64,000 nucleotides of DNA, taken from the NCBI GenBank assembly GCA_017528085.1, contig JAFXPH010000016.1:42290-106289 (forward strand), written 5' to 3'. This document shows positions 49,445 to 59,719 of the stretch, in pieces; position 1 is the first letter of the stretch; the number at the start of each line of letters is the position of its first letter. Source of the stretch: Clostridia bacterium. GTDB taxonomy: Bacteria; Bacillota; Clostridia; TANB77; CAG-508. The notes below the pieces were generated by a model. It was not told where the DNA came from. It was given only the letters and a program-made list of their open reading frames with translations, and did not search any database. A program made the translations under genes and the position numbers.

Positions 49445-49903
49445 CTATTCATCATCACGTTCAGCTCCATCAGAACCTTTCAATGCCTCTTTTAGCTTTT
49501 CTACGGGCATTTCTACCATAGTAAGTCCACCACTTTTTTCTGATGTTTCTTTTTCTGTCTCTTTTTCATCTATACTTTCTTTTGCTTTATCTACTGCTTC
49601 TCTTTTTTTCTCTTCTGGTACATCTGAAACACTCATATCAAGTACTTCAAACTTTCCTTGAGATATAGCAACAAGCTCGTCCATGTTTTTATTGTTTAGT
49701 GCATCATCAACAGCCTTTTCTAACCCAAGCCCATCATCAAATGCTTTTCCTATATCTCCACCTTGTTTAACATACTTTTCCATCAAGTCATTTAATGATT
49801 GGCCTCCTATTTCTAGAACGCTATAATCACGTTGAATAGGTGGTTTTCCTAGAGCTTCTCTTTTTTTATTTAGTTTTTTATCTTGCTCTTCTAAAATTCC
49901 CAT
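49445..49903 (-). CDS. Hypothetical acidic, low-complexity protein
   Basis: This 152-residue hydrophilic protein is rich in Glu, Asp and Lys, with a disordered-looking segment (KESIDEKETEKETSEKSG) and no membrane or catalytic motif. The N-terminus MGILEEQDKKLNKKREALG follows AGATAAAACAA with a weak RBS. It precedes the 155-aa gene by 12 bases, so the two probably form an operon. No family recognised. Confidence 0.6.
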   Translation of the reverse strand: MGILEEQDKKLNKKREALGKPPIQRDYSVLEIGGQSLNDLMEKYVKQGGDIGKAFDDGLGLEKAVDDALNNKNMDELVAISQGKFEVLDMSVSDVPEEKKREAVDKAKESIDEKETEKETSEKSGGLTMVEMPVEKLKEALKGSDGAERDDE

Positions 49904-49965
49904 TTGTTTTATCTTTCTATTTTTCTTACAAATATTTTATATATATCTTTTTATAAAATCAAGTT

Positions 49966-50832
49966 TTATTCTCTTATAATCTCACTTGTGAAGTATTGTT
50001 CTTGGAAGTTTGTTAATTTTCTTATTTCTTCATCTGTAAAATTCTTTCCCTCAGGAGCAATTAGTAATTTATCATCGTCATCATCAATTCTGTAGATAAC
50101 ACCGATACATTCACCTTTGAATTCTTTAACTGGTTCATCTACACCTAAAATATATGCATCTAATTCTTCTCCATCTCCACTTATAGTGTTTGGAATAAAT
50201 CCATAATTTACAGTGTTTGGTTCATAGTCATATTTGTCACTTTTTCTTTTTTCTCCAAGTGGTCTATCTACTTCAACCTTTAATTCTTTTCCCAAATAAT
50301 CATATGATTTTCTTTTTGTTAATTTTAAAGCTTTATTATAAAGCTCTCTATTAAAGTCTACTGCCTTTATTATTTCTCCTGCTTTAAACATTTCTTCGAA
50401 TTTATCTATCGTAACAAATTTTGCATCAATTGATTCTTCATCTTCAAAAGATACTTCATTTGCTATATCGATATCTCTTTTAAATAGCCATAAGTCTTTA
50501 AAGTCACATGGAACTTTATCTCTTCTAAGTTCCGCTAAATGAATGGCCTCTTTCTTATCAAACACCAGTCCCAATTCTTCTTTAAGTTCTCTTAGCATTC
50601 CCTCTAAAGATGTCTCACCTTTTTTGATTGATCCTCCGGCACATTCCCAAAACAATGGATTTTTCTTAAATGGAGCTCTTCTACTAAGTAGTATCTCTTC
50701 TTTACTGTTTAATATAACAGCATTTACAATAATATGATATTCTCCTTGTTCTAACTTGTCTTCATCGTCTCTTTTTGCTATTTTGCCCGTCTTTTTTCTG
50801 TCAATATCATAAATATCCCATTCTTCTTCCAT
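49966..50832 (-). CDS. NUDIX hydrolase fused to an inorganic-pyrophosphatase-like domain
   Basis: This is a 288-residue protein. Residues 1-170 are a NUDIX domain of the Idi/YfcD-like type with the box GGSIKKGETSLEGMLRELKE then ELGL. Residues 178-288 resemble soluble inorganic pyrophosphatase-related proteins: VEVDRPLGEKR, NYGFIPNTISGDGEELDAY, ILGVDEPVKEFKGE, DDKLLIAPEGKNFTDEEI. The NUDIX half would release a pyrophosphate- or phosphate-containing product, and the second domain could act on or bind it (inference). Its ATG is clear; RBS GGAAGTAAATATC. Confidence 0.85.
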   Translation of the reverse strand: MEEEWDIYDIDRKKTGKIAKRDDEDKLEQGEYHIIVNAVILNSKEEILLSRRAPFKKNPLFWECAGGSIKKGETSLEGMLRELKEELGLVFDKKEAIHLAELRRDKVPCDFKDLWLFKRDIDIANEVSFEDEESIDAKFVTIDKFEEMFKAGEIIKAVDFNRELYNKALKLTKRKSYDYLGKELKVEVDRPLGEKRKSDKYDYEPNTVNYGFIPNTISGDGEELDAYILGVDEPVKEFKGECIGVIYRIDDDDDKLLIAPEGKNFTDEEIRKLTNFQEQYFTSEIIRE

Positions 50833-51009
50833 GATATTTACTTCCTTTCACAAAAAAATTACTATATTTATTTTATAAAAATTATAGCCTTTTTTCAATT
50901 AATTTTGTAATTGTTCAAATAAATTTCACAATTACCCACCTATGCTATATATTTTTTTCTTATTTTATGATAAAATCATGTCAAATAATTTTTATAGGAG
51001 GAGATAACT

Positions 51010-51885
51010 ATGTCTTATTCAGAGATTAGAGCCAAAGCAAGACAAAAGTTAACAGGCAAGTGGGGAAAACTAGCTTGTTTTACACTTGTTTATCTTTTAG
51101 TTATTTTGCTAATAGATGGTATCCTTGCTAGAGTTAGTGAAAGTGTTGGATCACTTATCGTAATTTTAATAAGTGTACCTTTAGGTTTCTCATTTGCATA
51201 TACTTTTTATAGAGTATATAAAAACGACGAAGATGTTGACTATGGAAGATTTTTCAATGATGCTATAAATAGTTTTGCTATTTCTTGGAAAATACAATTA
51301 AGAGTAATCTTAAAAGTATTAGTTCCATTCATAATAGTAATAGTATCAATGATAGTAGCAACTACATTATTAGTTGGAGCTGCTTTTAATTCTACTATTC
51401 ATGCTATAGGTGATGCACCATCTTCTGTAAATTCTACAGCAGCTGCAATGTCATCAGTTGCAATAGTATGTTACGTAGTATATATTGTAGCTATGATTTG
51501 GTTAGCAGTAAAATCATTCTACTATGTATATGCACAAGTAGTTTATTTTGATGATCCATCATTAACAGCTAAAGAGTGTGTTGAAAAGAGCCAAGCTCTT
51601 ATGCATGGAAACAGAGGTAAATACTTTGTACTATCACTTACATTTATAGGATGGGCATTTTTAGCTGCATTTACATTTGGTATTGGATACTTATTCTTAA
51701 TGCCATATATTACATTTGCACAATTCGTTTTCTATTCTCATTTAAAAGGAGATAGAGAAGAAGAATCAACAGTTCCTGCAGCAGAGCCAACTCCAGAAGT
51801 TCCAGCAGAAACAGAACCAGTTGAGCCAACTATAGATGTAGAAGAAAAACCAGAAGAAGACAATGGTCCAATAGATGATAATTAA
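51010..51885 (+). CDS. DUF975 family membrane protein
   Basis: This 291-residue protein starts with the family motif YSEIRAKARQKLTGKWGKLA, has about five or six membrane segments, and the characteristic FDDPSLTAKECVEKSQALMH then GNRGKYFVLSLTFIGW. A Pro/Glu-rich cytosolic tail of about 45 residues follows (PTPEVPAETEPVEPT). RBS TAGGAGGAGATAACT is very strong. A divergent paralogue follows 39 bases later. Function unknown. Confidence 0.88.
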   Translation: MSYSEIRAKARQKLTGKWGKLACFTLVYLLVILLIDGILARVSESVGSLIVILISVPLGFSFAYTFYRVYKNDEDVDYGRFFNDAINSFAISWKIQLRVILKVLVPFIIVIVSMIVATTLLVGAAFNSTIHAIGDAPSSVNSTAAAMSSVAIVCYVVYIVAMIWLAVKSFYYVYAQVVYFDDPSLTAKECVEKSQALMHGNRGKYFVLSLTFIGWAFLAAFTFGIGYLFLMPYITFAQFVFYSHLKGDREEESTVPAAEPTPEVPAETEPVEPTIDVEEKPEEDNGPIDDN

Positions 51886-51924
51886 TAATTATCACTTATT
51901 ACTTATACAAAAGAGGAGTATTAT

Positions 51925-52770
51925 ATGATTTGTTTTAAGGTAAAAGCTAAGGCAAGAGAAAAGATTGAAAGTAATCCAAAAAAAATTTTGCTTTTTACTT
52001 TTGTTTATTTTTTAACATTATTTTTACTATATGATATATCCTTTGCTTTATTGCTATTATTTATTCCTATCAATTTTTCATATGTTTCAACACTATATCG
52101 ATTTTATAGTGTTGGAGAGGAAATAAATTATAAAAAATATTTTAATGATATTATTTCAAATTTTGGAATTTCATGGAAAATATTTTTAAGAAAAATCCAA
52201 AAAGCAAAACTACCAATTATATTAATGGTACTTACAAATTCATATTTGTTACTTATTATATTTGGTCCTTCTATTAATTCTTATGGTAGAGTGGATCCAA
52301 AACTTATAAAATTTTTAGAATTATTATTAAGAGTAAGACCATTGTTAAGTATTTGGTTATTTTTAAAAACATTGCTTTTAGCATTATCTAATTGTTACTA
52401 TTTTGACAATTCTTCTTTAAGTGCTAAAGAATGTGTAGATAAAAGTGAAAGTGCAACAAAAAGTTATATGATAGACTTAATAATAATTGTCATTACTTTC
52501 GGAATATGGTTTATACTACCGCTATTATTTCTTGGCTTTCAAAAAATATTTATTTCTTTCGTATTGTTCTTTTTTATAATGCTTTTATTACATCCATATT
52601 ATTATTTAACTAGTTTTGCATTATTCGATTATATAAAAATGAAAGAACAAGCTATGGATAAAAAGAAAGCTATTGAAAAAGCAGACAAAGATGTTAGTGC
52701 TGATTCTCAAAAAAATGATACCGATATGACAAATCAAAGCAATAATAAAACTGTTGAAAATAATAATTGA
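51925..52770 (+). CDS. DUF975-like membrane protein, divergent paralogue
   Basis: This 281-residue protein has the same plan as its upstream neighbour: KAKAREKIESNPKK start, several hydrophobic helices, FDNSSLSAKECVDKSESATK, and a hydrophilic Asn/Asp-rich tail (DTDMTNQSNNKTVENNN). More AT-rich codons and lower similarity suggest an old tandem duplication. RBS AGAGGAGTATTAT. Confidence 0.8.
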   Translation: MICFKVKAKAREKIESNPKKILLFTFVYFLTLFLLYDISFALLLLFIPINFSYVSTLYRFYSVGEEINYKKYFNDIISNFGISWKIFLRKIQKAKLPIILMVLTNSYLLLIIFGPSINSYGRVDPKLIKFLELLLRVRPLLSIWLFLKTLLLALSNCYYFDNSSLSAKECVDKSESATKSYMIDLIIIVITFGIWFILPLLFLGFQKIFISFVLFFFIMLLLHPYYYLTSFALFDYIKMKEQAMDKKKAIEKADKDVSADSQKNDTDMTNQSNNKTVENNN

Positions 52771-52776
52771 ATATGA

Positions 52777-52806
52777 TAAAAAGACACCTTTAAAAGGTGT
52801 CTTTTT
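52777..52806. terminator. Bidirectional terminator, DUF975 pair and ABC-F gene
   Basis: AAAGACACCTTT/AAAGGTGTCTTT hairpin with T-run; convergent genes. Confidence 0.85.
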
Positions 52807-52807
52807 T

Positions 52808-54388
52808 TTATTCTATTCCTAGATATTCATTGTATGTTACTTCTCTGTCTACTACTCTATCTGCTTTAATATCTATTATTCTATTTGCTACTGTTTGAGT
52901 TAATTGGTGGTCATGTGATGTAAATAACATGTTTCCTTTAAATTTTGTCATACCTTCGTTTAATGAAGTAATAGCTTCCATGTCTAAATGGTTTGTTGGT
53001 TCATCAAATATTAAGAAGTTTGCTCCTGAAAGCATTAATTTTGATAGAACGCATCTTACTTTTTCACCACCTGATAAAACAGCTACTTTTTTAAGTGCTT
53101 CTTCTCCAGAGAAAAGCATTCTTCCTAAGAAACTTCTTACATATGTTTCATCTGGATCTTTTGAATATTTTCTTAGCCAATCTGTAATTGTTTCATCTGT
53201 TTGGAACAAGTAGTTATTATCTTTTGGGAAGTAATCATGAGTGATTGTTGTTCCCCATTCTATTGTTCCTTCATCTGGTTCCATCTCACCAGCTATTATT
53301 TGGAATAATACTGTCTTAGCATTTTCATTATCTGCTAAGAAAGCTATTTTATCATGTGCTTTAACATCAAATGATATATCATTTAGTATCTTTTCTCCAC
53401 CTATTGTTTTAGAGATATGTTTAACCTTTAGAATTTCTTTTCCTGGTTCTCTATCTTCTTTAAAATCAACATATGGATATTTTCTATTTGATGGTTTAAT
53501 TTCTTCAAGTTGAATCTTCTCTAATGATTTCTTTCTTGATGTAGCTTGTTTTGATTTTGAAGCATTTGCACTAAATCTTGCGATGAAATCTTGAAGTTCT
53601 TTAATTCTCTCTTCCTTCTTCTTATTTGCATCTCTCATTTGTTTTAATGCAAGCTGACTAGATTCATACCAGAAATCATAGTTACCTGGATATACTTTAA
53701 TCTTTCCAAAATCAACATCAGCTATATATGTACATACTTTGTTTAAGAAGTATCTATCGTGAGATACAACAACAACAGTATTTTCATAATCAATTAAAAA
53801 GTCTTGAAGCCAGTTAATTGTTTTAATATCTAAGTCGTTAGTAGGCTCGTCTAATAGAAGAACATCTGGATTTCCGAATAATGCTTGAGCAAGTAATATT
53901 TTAACTTTATCTTTAGCTTCCATCTCGCTCATTAATTTATAATGACTTTCTGGTGGAATATTAACATCATTTAATAATTTTGCAGCATCTGCTTCCGCAT
54001 TCCAACCATCTAGTTCTGCAAATCTTTCTTCAAGTTTAGCAGCTTTCATTCCATCTTCTTCAGAAAAATCAGGTTTGCTATAAATTGCATCTTTTTCTTT
54101 CATAATTTTATAAAGTTCTTCATTACCCATGATAACAGTATCAATTACACTATATTCTTCATAAGCATAGTGATCTTGTTTTAAGACTGATAATCTTTCA
54201 CCTTTATCTAAAATTACTTCACCCTTACTTGGTTCAAGTTCCTTTGATAGAATTTTAAGAAATGTTGATTTTCCAGCACCGTTGGCACCAATTAAACCAT
54301 AGCAATTTCCTTTTGTAAACTTAATATTTACATCTTCAAATAATACTCTTTTACCAAAACGTAAAGTTACTCCACTTGCAATTAACAT
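52808..54388 (-). CDS. ABC-F family ATPase (YbiT/YkpA-like)
   Basis: This 526-residue protein has two ABC domains and no membrane segments. Domain 1 has GANGAGKSTFLKIL, a signature-like EMEAKDKVKILLAQAL and LLLDEPTNDLD. Domain 2 has an altered Walker A (ADNENAKTVLF), LSGGEKVRCVLSKLM and IFDEPTNHLD. The NExAKT-type second Walker A is a known trait of the YbiT/YkpA subgroup, so it is not a defect. ABC-F proteins act on the ribosome E site. RBS AAGGAGGACAGAA. Confidence 0.92.
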   Translation of the reverse strand: MLIASGVTLRFGKRVLFEDVNIKFTKGNCYGLIGANGAGKSTFLKILSKELEPSKGEVILDKGERLSVLKQDHYAYEEYSVIDTVIMGNEELYKIMKEKDAIYSKPDFSEEDGMKAAKLEERFAELDGWNAEADAAKLLNDVNIPPESHYKLMSEMEAKDKVKILLAQALFGNPDVLLLDEPTNDLDIKTINWLQDFLIDYENTVVVVSHDRYFLNKVCTYIADVDFGKIKVYPGNYDFWYESSQLALKQMRDANKKKEERIKELQDFIARFSANASKSKQATSRKKSLEKIQLEEIKPSNRKYPYVDFKEDREPGKEILKVKHISKTIGGEKILNDISFDVKAHDKIAFLADNENAKTVLFQIIAGEMEPDEGTIEWGTTITHDYFPKDNNYLFQTDETITDWLRKYSKDPDETYVRSFLGRMLFSGEEALKKVAVLSGGEKVRCVLSKLMLSGANFLIFDEPTNHLDMEAITSLNEGMTKFKGNMLFTSHDHQLTQTVANRIIDIKADRVVDREVTYNEYLGIE

Positions 54389-54534
54389 TTCTGTCCTCCT
54401 TTATTTTTCGTACTAACTATTCAATTATACCAAATTTTTGAACGTTTTTCCAGTATTTGCAATTAATTTTAATAATTATTGTATTTTATTTTTATTATAT
54501 ATATAATGTACATGTAAAATATTAGGTGGTTAAG

Positions 54535-55323
54535 ATGTATTTTTACGATTTATTCGAATTAATAAGTAAATATAGATACGAGCTTGAGCCTGTTTTTGAA
54601 GGTGTTAGTTTTGATGCAAAAAAACTTGGTTTATCAAACATCCAGTACTTTGCAAGTGAGACTGAAGAAAAAGAAGAACCTTCTGAAGAGCATGCATCTG
54701 TTGAAGATGATAAAGCTTTAGTTCCACAAACTAAGGGACTTTTTGCGAAGATAAAAGACTTCTTTAACTTAGGCCCTTCTAATGCACCACAATCATTTAA
54801 AATGGGAAGAAACCAAACAACACAAATTGATGGTTCAATGCCTAATTCTACAGGAAATCCTGTTGGAAGAGTAATTGCAAAACTAGGTGACAGTGTATCA
54901 AAAGCTATTAATTCAATAAAGGAAAAATCAAAAGCCGTTAATCCACCTAATCCAAATAGAGCAAATGCTTATGTAATTGGTAAAGATAATTTACCTACTG
55001 TTTCAAATAAACAACGTGCACCATATGAGCAAGCAGAAGCTGTAGCTGAAAAAGATGCAGAAAATCAAGTAATAGTTCCAAAAGAAATTGCAAACGGAAA
55101 AATACAAGATGTTGGAAGTCCTGTTCTTCGTCCAGAAGGTATATCAGAAAGAGCTATGAGGGAACTTAATAATGGTGTCGAAGTTGCACGTATGAACGTT
55201 GATAAAGTAAAAGATGTTAAAGTGGCTGAGCTAGATGGTAAATCAGAAAAACCTAGCCAAGAAATTAATAGTGAGTCAACACAAAAAGGTGTCGAAGATT
55301 CACATGAAGAATCTGAACGTTAA
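54535..55323 (+). CDS. Hypothetical hydrophilic protein
   Basis: Starting at ATG 54535-54537 (AGGTGGTTAAG upstream; a GTG three codons earlier overlaps the RBS) gives 262 residues. The first 35 residues are aromatic and structured (MYFYDLFELISKYRYELE). The rest is Glu/Lys/Pro/Asn-rich and looks disordered, with KGLFAKIKDFFNLG and VSKAINSIKEKSKAV as possible amphipathic helices. No signal peptide or family recognised. It has its own terminator. Confidence 0.65.
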   Translation: MYFYDLFELISKYRYELEPVFEGVSFDAKKLGLSNIQYFASETEEKEEPSEEHASVEDDKALVPQTKGLFAKIKDFFNLGPSNAPQSFKMGRNQTTQIDGSMPNSTGNPVGRVIAKLGDSVSKAINSIKEKSKAVNPPNPNRANAYVIGKDNLPTVSNKQRAPYEQAEAVAEKDAENQVIVPKEIANGKIQDVGSPVLRPEGISERAMRELNNGVEVARMNVDKVKDVKVAELDGKSEKPSQEINSESTQKGVEDSHEESER

Positions 55324-55345
55324 ATTTTATTTATATAAAGTTTAA

Positions 55346-55384
55346 AAAAAGGAATGTATTTGTTTTTATACATTCCTTTTTATT
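55346..55384. terminator. Bidirectional terminator, 262-aa gene and pcrA
   Basis: AAAAAGGAATGTAT and ATACATTCCTTTTT pair around a short T-rich loop, between convergent genes. Confidence 0.8.
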
Positions 55385-55388
55385 TTTA

Positions 55389-57701
55389 TTAAATTATTTC
55401 TAGTCCTGCATATTTTGCCATTAATCTCTTATGTCCTACTTTATCAAATGAGATATCTACTTTTAAGTCATCTCCTTCAGGTTCTACTGAATTAATAACA
55501 CCCTCACCAAATTTTTTGTGATTTACTCTTTGGCCGGCTTTATAAATACTTACATCAACACTTTCTTGAGATTTCTTTACAGTTTTTTGTTTATTTAAGT
55601 TTTCTAAGAAACTATCTACAGTTCTAAATTTAAATGATGAACTTGTTCCATAATCATCAGATACAGATGAAGATCTATAACTATCGTTACTATAATTTGA
55701 ACTATATGATTTTCTTCCATATGTCCATTCGTCATCATAATCTCTATATGGTCCATTATCTACATATGATTCATTTATTGAATCCATTCCTTCAAGCATT
55801 GTTGCCGGAATTTCTTTTACAAATCTTGAAACAGCATTACATGTTGTATTTCCATATAATGTTCTTTGTCTTGCACAAGTCATAAATAAATGTTCTTTTG
55901 CTCTTGTAATACCTACGTAGAATAATCTTCTTTCTTCTTCTAATTCTTTAGGGTCTTCCATAGATTGGAATCCTGGGAATATTCCCTCTTCCATTCCAAC
56001 TAAAAATACTACTGGAAATTCTAGACCTTTAGCTGCATGAAGTGTCATAAGAGTAAGTGAATCTGCATTTTCATCAACATTATCTAAGTCTGTACTTAAA
56101 CTAATTCCCTCCAAAAAGCCACTAAGTGAACTTTCCGCATCTTGCTGTTCATATTCTACAGCAACAGACATAAACTCTTCTAAGTTTAATAGTCTTGCTT
56201 CAGATTCGTCTGTTTTTTCAATTTCTAATGCTCTTGAATAACCAGATCTAGACAAAACAGCACCAACCATTTCTGAAATAGTATATGTGTCTTTTTTTGC
56301 ACTTAAGTCTTCAATTAGGTCTACAAACTCTCTAGTATTGTTATATACTTTTCCAAGTCCATAATCATTAGCATTTTTAATTATTTCATACATTGGAATG
56401 CCAGTATCAACAGATATTTGTTCAACTTTATCAATACTTGTCTTTCCAATACCTCTTTTAGGTTCATTAATTACTCTAGCTAAACTTAAGTTGTCAGCAT
56501 TATTACTAATTAATCTTAAATAACTAATTAAGTCTTTAATCTCTTTTCTTTCATAGAACTTTAGACCACCTACTATTTTGTATGGTAGTTGTTCTCTATT
56601 TAAAATATCCTCAATACTACGTGATTGAGAGTTCATTCTATATAGAATAACAAAGTCTTTGTATTTATAGTACTCTTCTCTTCTTAATCTATTTATTTGT
56701 TCTATAATGTAATTTGCTTCATCATATTCTGAATCTGCTCTATAAACTGTAGGAAGAGAACCATCTTCATTTAATGTCCATAGGTCTTTTTCGTATTTTG
56801 TTTCGTTATTTTTAATAACTTCATTTGCTGCATTTAAAATACTCTTTGTAGATCTATAGTTTTGTTCTAGTTTTATTACTCTTGTTCCTGGGAAGTCCTT
56901 CTCAAAGTTTAGAATGTTGCTTATATCTGCACCTCTAAATGAGTAGATACCTTGATCATTATCTCCAACAACTGTAATATTTCCATGTTTTTTAGCAATA
57001 AGTGATATTAATTTAAATTGTGCTTTGTTTGTATCTTGGTACTCATCTACTAATACATATTTAAATTTATCACTATAATAATCTAATACGTCCTGATTTT
57101 CTTCAAATATCTTAATTGTAAAATTAATAATATCATCAAAATCTAATGCATTATTCTCTTTTAATTTCCTTTGATAAACTTCATAGATATCAGCTATCTT
57201 TTCTTTTCTATAATCACCTTGTGCTCTTACTTTGTATCTTGCTGGGTCTAGCATATCATTTTTAGCATTTGATATCTCGTACATTACTGATTTTTCAGTA
57301 AATAGTTTATCTGATATATCTTTATCTTTAAGTATTTTCTTTATTAATGATTTTTGATCTGTAGTATCAAAAATTGCAAATGATGAAGTAAATCCAATTC
57401 TAGATATTTGTGCTCTTAATATTCTTACACAAATAGCATGAAATGTTCCGACCCAAATATCTTGAACTGCATCCCCTACTAATTTTTCTATTCTTTCTTT
57501 CATCTCATTTGCGGCTTTATTTGTAAATGTTATAGCTAGTAAATTCCATGGCTTAACATCTTTTTCTTTAATTAAATAAGCAACTTTATGTGTTAATACT
57601 TTTGTCTTTCCAGAACCCGCTCCAGCGATTACTAAACATGGTCCTTCTGTATTAGACACTGCTTCATATTGTTTATCATTTAATCCTTCTAGTATGTCCA
57701 T
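55389..57701 (-). CDS. pcrA: PcrA/UvrD-type DNA helicase
   Basis: This 770-residue SF1A helicase has VIAGAGSGKTKVL, AITFTNKAANEMKER, VGTFHAICVRIL, VLVDEYQDTN, VVGDNDQGIYSFRGAD, KLEQNYRST, MTLHAAKGLEFPVVF and RRLFYVGITRAKEHL, the complete motif set. The C-terminus carries a PcrA-type KAGQRVNHKKFGEGVI tail that binds RNA polymerase. Functions in repair and clearing transcription conflicts. The start at 57699-57701 follows AAAAGGAGCTTTAA. Confidence 0.97.
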   Translation of the reverse strand: MDILEGLNDKQYEAVSNTEGPCLVIAGAGSGKTKVLTHKVAYLIKEKDVKPWNLLAITFTNKAANEMKERIEKLVGDAVQDIWVGTFHAICVRILRAQISRIGFTSSFAIFDTTDQKSLIKKILKDKDISDKLFTEKSVMYEISNAKNDMLDPARYKVRAQGDYRKEKIADIYEVYQRKLKENNALDFDDIINFTIKIFEENQDVLDYYSDKFKYVLVDEYQDTNKAQFKLISLIAKKHGNITVVGDNDQGIYSFRGADISNILNFEKDFPGTRVIKLEQNYRSTKSILNAANEVIKNNETKYEKDLWTLNEDGSLPTVYRADSEYDEANYIIEQINRLRREEYYKYKDFVILYRMNSQSRSIEDILNREQLPYKIVGGLKFYERKEIKDLISYLRLISNNADNLSLARVINEPKRGIGKTSIDKVEQISVDTGIPMYEIIKNANDYGLGKVYNNTREFVDLIEDLSAKKDTYTISEMVGAVLSRSGYSRALEIEKTDESEARLLNLEEFMSVAVEYEQQDAESSLSGFLEGISLSTDLDNVDENADSLTLMTLHAAKGLEFPVVFLVGMEEGIFPGFQSMEDPKELEEERRLFYVGITRAKEHLFMTCARQRTLYGNTTCNAVSRFVKEIPATMLEGMDSINESYVDNGPYRDYDDEWTYGRKSYSSNYSNDSYRSSSVSDDYGTSSSFKFRTVDSFLENLNKQKTVKKSQESVDVSIYKAGQRVNHKKFGEGVINSVEPEGDDLKVDISFDKVGHKRLMAKYAGLEII

Positions 57702-57905
57702 TTAAAGCTCCTTTTACTAAACTTATGTTTGTATTATATAACGCAAATTTTCTTTAGTCAATTAATATTTGCACCTTTAAAGTATAACTTATTTTAGGTA
57801 AAAATTAAAGAATATAAATTAATATTTTTTTAAGGTTATCTTTATTGTATTTTTTTATTATTATAGATATAATTTTTATGAGCTTAATAAACTTAGGAGA
57901 AAATT

Positions 57906-58535
57906 ATGGAAGAAACAAATGAAAATGTAGCAGAATCTACACAAGAGGAAACTACTTTAAAAAAGAAATTAATTACTAGTGGAACTTGTATAAAAGCTAT
58001 AGCAACTGGTTTTGTATCTTATGGACTTATTTTATATTTCGTTTTCAACATTATAAAAATCGCAATAATAGATAAAGTACTATTAAGTGGTAGACCATTA
58101 GATGCCCTATCAATAGTACTTCCAGTTATACTTGGTATTATTGGATGGTTTTTGATGTTCTTACTATGTAGATTAAGTACTTATGATGTTTTAAACGACT
58201 GCCAAATAAAAGAAGAAGATAAGAAAACAGTTGTAAGAGGTATGAAAGTACTATTTGTAGTACTTATTCTTGTATCACTTATATTTACACTTGCTATTTT
58301 GTTCTTGAGAATTCAAAATGCATCAACACAAATACTTGTAAATTCAACACAAAATGATACAGTTTTCTCACCAAACTTCACTAAGATATTACTTCAAAGA
58401 GATATAGATAATTTTGAATTATATAGATCAGTTACTTTAAGAACAACTTTTATACACGAGTTATTCTTCATAATATCAATATTCTCACTTGGACCATTCC
58501 AAGAGAAAATGATTGATACTTATAATAAAGATTAG
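57906..58535 (+). CDS. Hypothetical membrane protein
   Basis: This 209-residue protein has an acidic N-terminus (MEETNENVAESTQEE) and four or so hydrophobic segments (FVSYGLILYFVFNII, IVLPVILGIIGWFLMFLL, VLFVVLILVSLIFTLAILF, LFFIISIFSL). There are no recognised motifs. The start follows ACTTAGGAGAAAATT. Monocistronic, convergent to prfA. Confidence 0.7.
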   Translation: MEETNENVAESTQEETTLKKKLITSGTCIKAIATGFVSYGLILYFVFNIIKIAIIDKVLLSGRPLDALSIVLPVILGIIGWFLMFLLCRLSTYDVLNDCQIKEEDKKTVVRGMKVLFVVLILVSLIFTLAILFLRIQNASTQILVNSTQNDTVFSPNFTKILLQRDIDNFELYRSVTLRTTFIHELFFIISIFSLGPFQEKMIDTYNKD

Positions 58536-58566
58536 TAATATACAAAAGAATAATTTTAAAGCACAA

Positions 58567-58600
58567 AAAATCCACAATTTATTATTAAATTGTGGATTTT
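58567..58600. terminator. Bidirectional terminator, membrane gene and prfA
   Basis: AAATCCACAATTT/AAATTGTGGATTT hairpin, T-run on the plus side. Confidence 0.85.
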
Positions 58601-58605
58601 ATTTT

Positions 58606-59667
58606 TTATTCTTCAGATCCTTTTAACTTTTCTGCTCTATCAGAAGCAATTAAGTTATCTATCATTTCATCTAGGTTTCCATTTAAGAAATCTTCCATTT
58701 GATAAATACTTAATCCTATTCTGTGATCAGTTATTCTTCCTTGAGGATAGTTGTAAGTTCTTATCTTCTCACTTCTATCTCCAGAACCTACTTGGCTCTT
58801 TCTCTCAGAAGCAACTTCTTTATCTTGTTTCTCTTTTTCCATATCATATAGTCTAGAACGAAGTAATCTCATTGCATATTCTCTGTTTTGTACTTGAGAT
58901 CTTTCTGTTTGACATTCAGCAACAATTCCTGTTGGTTCATGGATAAGTCTTACAGCAGATGATGTCTTGTTAACGTGTTGTCCACCAGCACCACTTGCTC
59001 TAAATACTTCCATTCTAATATCATTTGGATTGATTTCAATTTCAACATCTTCGATTTCAGGTAATACTGCAACAGTTACTGTTGATGTATGAATTCTTCC
59101 TGAGCTCTCTGTATCAGGAACTCTTTGAACTCTATGTACACCACTTTCAAATTTAAATCTACTATATGCACCTTTTCCAGTTATCATGAATGATATTTCT
59201 TTATATCCTCCAAGTCCTGTTTCGTTCTCATTAATTACATCTATCTTGAAATGTTTTCTTTCAGCATACATTGAGTACATTCTAAATAATACTCCAGCAA
59301 ATAGTGCAGCTTCTTCTCCACCAGCACCTGCTCTAATTTCACAAATAACGTTCTTATCATCATTTGGATCTTTTGGAATAAGAAGTAATTTAAGTTCTTC
59401 CTCTATTTTAGGAAGTTTTTCTTTTGACTCTTCCATTTCTATTTCAGCAAGTTCTTTAAGTTCTGGATCTGATAGCATTTCTTTTGCTTCTTCATATGCC
59501 TTTTCTGTCTTTTTATACTCACGATATTTTAAGACTACATCCTCTAAATCGCTATGCTCTTTCATTAGCTTTTTCCATTCGTTAGTATTTGATATAACTT
59601 CTGGATCACTAATTAATTTATTTAGTTCTTCATATCTTTTTTCTACTTCTTCTAACTTTTGAATCAT
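58606..59667 (-). CDS. prfA: Peptide chain release factor 1
   Basis: Starting at ATG 59665-59667 (AAAGGATGGTTTTT; an ATG three codons upstream is within the RBS) gives 353 residues. It carries the GGQ loop ([17 protein letters not shown]), the RF1 stop-recognition region [17 protein letters not shown] with PDT (a PxT tripeptide reading UAA/UAG), and [15 protein letters not shown]. It releases finished peptides from ribosomes. Presence of RF1 with normal TGA stops supports the standard code. Confidence 0.97.
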   Translation of the reverse strand: MIQKLEEVEKRYEELNKLISDPEVISNTNEWKKLMKEHSDLEDVVLKYREYKKTEKAYEEAKEMLSDPELKELAEIEMEESKEKLPKIEEELKLLLIPKDPNDDKNVICEIRAGAGGEEAALFAGVLFRMYSMYAERKHFKIDVINENETGLGGYKEISFMITGKGAYSRFKFESGVHRVQRVPDTESSGRIHTSTVTVAVLPEIEDVEIEINPNDIRMEVFRASGAGGQHVNKTSSAVRLIHEPTGIVAECQTERSQVQNREYAMRLLRSRLYDMEKEKQDKEVASERKSQVGSGDRSEKIRTYNYPQGRITDHRIGLSIYQMEDFLNGNLDEMIDNLIASDRAEKLKGSEE

Positions 59668-59719
59668 AAAAACCATCCTTTAATTTTATATAGCATTTGA
59701 TATTATAAACTATTTTAGG

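Noticed and set aside
52808..54388. Degenerate second Walker A in the ABC-F protein as a sign of inactivation
   Set aside because: The altered NExAKT-type loop is a known trait of the YbiT/YkpA subgroup, so it is not evidence of decay.
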